A stretch of 64,000 nucleotides of DNA from Trileptium ribeirensis (Eukaryota > Nematoda > Enoplea > Enoplida > Thoracostomopsidae). The stretch is taken from positions 1 through 64,000 of the forward strand of contig JASANE010024933.1 of NCBI GenBank assembly GCA_030248225.1, read 5' to 3'. The position numbers and the translations under genes were made by a program. The notes beneath the pieces are model-generated. The model had not been told where the DNA came from, did not search any database, and was given only the letters and a program-made list of their open reading frames with translations. The first letter of the stretch is position 1; every line of letters starts with the position of its first letter. Shown piece after piece: positions 62,401 through 64,000 of the stretch.

Positions 62401-64000
62401 CTAACTACAGTAGATATTTCAAAATACTGTTTCAATATTATTTTCTTCAGGTTATTATGAAAATAAATTTAGCATTTGTTTGAAATTAGGAATGCCGTCA
62501 TTATAACTATTAAGTTATTTACTAATTGCATGAATACATATTATACGGTTGCTAGCGACTTACTATTCGTAGTGTGTGAATTTGTATGTTAAGTTCTGCC
62601 TGGAAGCAACGGTATTTGTGTTAGATCTATTAAAATAATTTACAAAAATCAGTTGAGCCAAATATCAGTGACGCTATGTAAATTTTTTTGGCTACCCATT
62701 TAATCAGAGTTAAATTCTCAAAGGCCTTACTAAGGTATTTTGTATATATAGATAATTTTGTATATATAGATTTAACGTATTTTGTATATATACATAATAA
62801 AACTATATTTACAATATATACTGCTTTTCGCAACAAGCAAAAATTGTTTAGAAGCTATATAATAGGGGCAACACCAGTTATAACATTCGGCTGAAGTTAA
62901 GCTTAGGCGTGAGGGAAGTGTAGGCTGCACCAAGCAAGATATACTAATTCTAAGGCTTTGCCTAACCGCTAGAGATAGGAACCGGGTCATTGTCATATCG
63001 CGGGTCACCGGGATTATTTCGGGTTAGATCTTCGACCTGGGCAAAGGGTGACTTTCCTTCACCCGGTATGAGTCATAAGCCGAACACATAATTGTTTTCT
63101 GCAGTGTACTCAACATAACAGAACAGCGTATTTTGTCTTTTTTGTGTCCTCTGCACTTACGCAGAGACACAGCGAAAACTTGGGAGCACATAAATCAAGT
63201 TCTAAGACGATTGCTCAAAATTTTAATAACAATCCTACAAGAAGTGTGGAATGTTGGTAAAAAGAGTGGCTTCTTTGTGCGACAATTTCATGCCGTGCAG
63301 CCCGAAAACAGTATTTAGCCTTGGATAGGAGATGGTTCTTTTAACATTTTTTAAACATAGTTTTCACAGTTTCAAGTTGCTTGTAATTCGAGCAAAAGCA
63401 GCTTCACTTGGCGACAAACAACTTCCGATACACAGCGACTTGGCTTGCACTTAACTTGAACACCAACCTATCTTTGTCCAGGACCGTAGTCTCTGGGAGA
63501 GATGACTAGTTGGGCTCAGCTGAACCGATTTTTTCGTTCCAAGGATAGCCTAACCGAGCCGAAAATATCTCAAACCAGCCGAACCAAAGTTCGTCGAAAT
63601 GGCTCGAGCCAGCTAGGCTGGGTTCGTACGATAATGTCAAGGATATCTATTAAAAGTGCCTAATGTTGACTTATATATTATTTAATGCTGACCAGTGATA
63701 TATTTCACCACGCAATATGGTATATTTCAATTCACTTTTTGGGATTGTCAACTACCGTCTTTAAATGCACCTACTATCATTTAAATGAAGTTCACTGTTC
63801 AGATTGCTAATGTAAACACTTGATAATATACTTGGCAATATTCGCAACTGTTCCGAAATGAAATCCGAGCTTCTAACGACAGCCTTCGGTCGAGAAGTAG
63901 CCTCCACGCAAACGTCAAGGTGCCCTAAAGCCAGTACGATTTACAGCAGTGTATTTTTTAATTTGGGCAAGGGAGATGTTTTGTATAAAGGCCACCATTC
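59422..64000. other. Right flank, no gene seen
   Basis: AT-rich DNA with a cytosine/adenine-biased tract (about 59740-60065), a 22-bp perfect palindrome (61006-61027), a 13-bp hairpin (62211-62247) and tandem TTTTGTATATATA copies (62735-62800). No ORF shows domain similarity or coding bias. Confidence 0.55.
59740..60065. repeat. Strand-asymmetric A/C-rich tract
   Basis: Over 300 bp the plus strand is almost entirely A and C, with few G and T, ending in an A-run. The long ORFs here (Pro/Gln/Asn/Thr/Lys-rich) follow from composition. Confidence 0.75.

Noticed and set aside
1..64000. CRISPR arrays, riboswitches or bacterial operon signals
   Set aside because: The window is eukaryotic. The tandem repeats seen have no spacer structure, and no bacterial-type genes are present.

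Overview
The window is eukaryotic, from an invertebrate animal that I cannot place in a phylum. A host gene with GT-AG introns sits in AT-rich DNA, flanked by two very large mobile elements. The giant Ty3/Gypsy element recalls the giant gypsy elements reported from planarians, but this is only a loose comparison.

Left part (1-23010): a giant Ty3/Gypsy-type LTR retroelement on the minus strand. The right LTR copy (at least 20074-23010) is its 5' LTR. The left copy (1-2602, continuing outside the window) is its 3' LTR. In transcription order it carries a small leader ORF, Gag with one CCHC knuckle, an acidic linker, a possible zinc-binding ORF, an envelope-like fusion glycoprotein, aspartic protease, reverse transcriptase, RNase H, integrase, a long proline/charge-rich tail and a GDSL/SGNH-like ORF that runs into the 3' LTR. 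The order gag-env-pro-pol is unusual, as env normally follows pol. Several frameshifts and in-frame stops show that this copy is dead. Between 23011 and about 25870 lies GC-richer non-coding DNA with degenerate tandem repeats and microsatellites.

Middle (28854-41495): an apparently intact host gene on the minus strand, five coding exons with four phase-1 introns, encoding an SLC16/monocarboxylate-transporter-like MFS protein of about 697 residues. Two fold-back (MITE-like) elements lie near or inside it (27148-27664 and 34377-34900).

Right (42925-59421): a complete Polinton/Maverick element of 16.5 kb with 43-44 bp terminal inverted repeats and a matching 5-bp AAAAC flank on each side. It encodes protein-primed-type DNA polymerase B (broken by two frameshifts), a chromodomain integrase, an A32-type packaging ATPase, double-jelly-roll major capsid, minor capsid (penton-like), a short very basic core peptide, two small proteins of a kind common in Polintons, and several unknowns. 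No adenain-type protease is visible. Its most striking cargo is a pair of overlapping genes: a NADAR-domain protein followed by a divergent TATA-binding protein (TBP). Most gene starts in the element are preceded by the same motif, TTCTTAAAAAGG-like, usually 23-32 nt before the ATG. The combination suggests an element-specific transcription initiation system: its own TBP, changed at DNA-contact positions, plus its own uniform promoter box. That is the best candidate here for an undescribed system.

From 59422 to 64000 I see no convincing gene, only AT-rich DNA with a strongly strand-asymmetric AC-rich tract, palindromes and hairpins.
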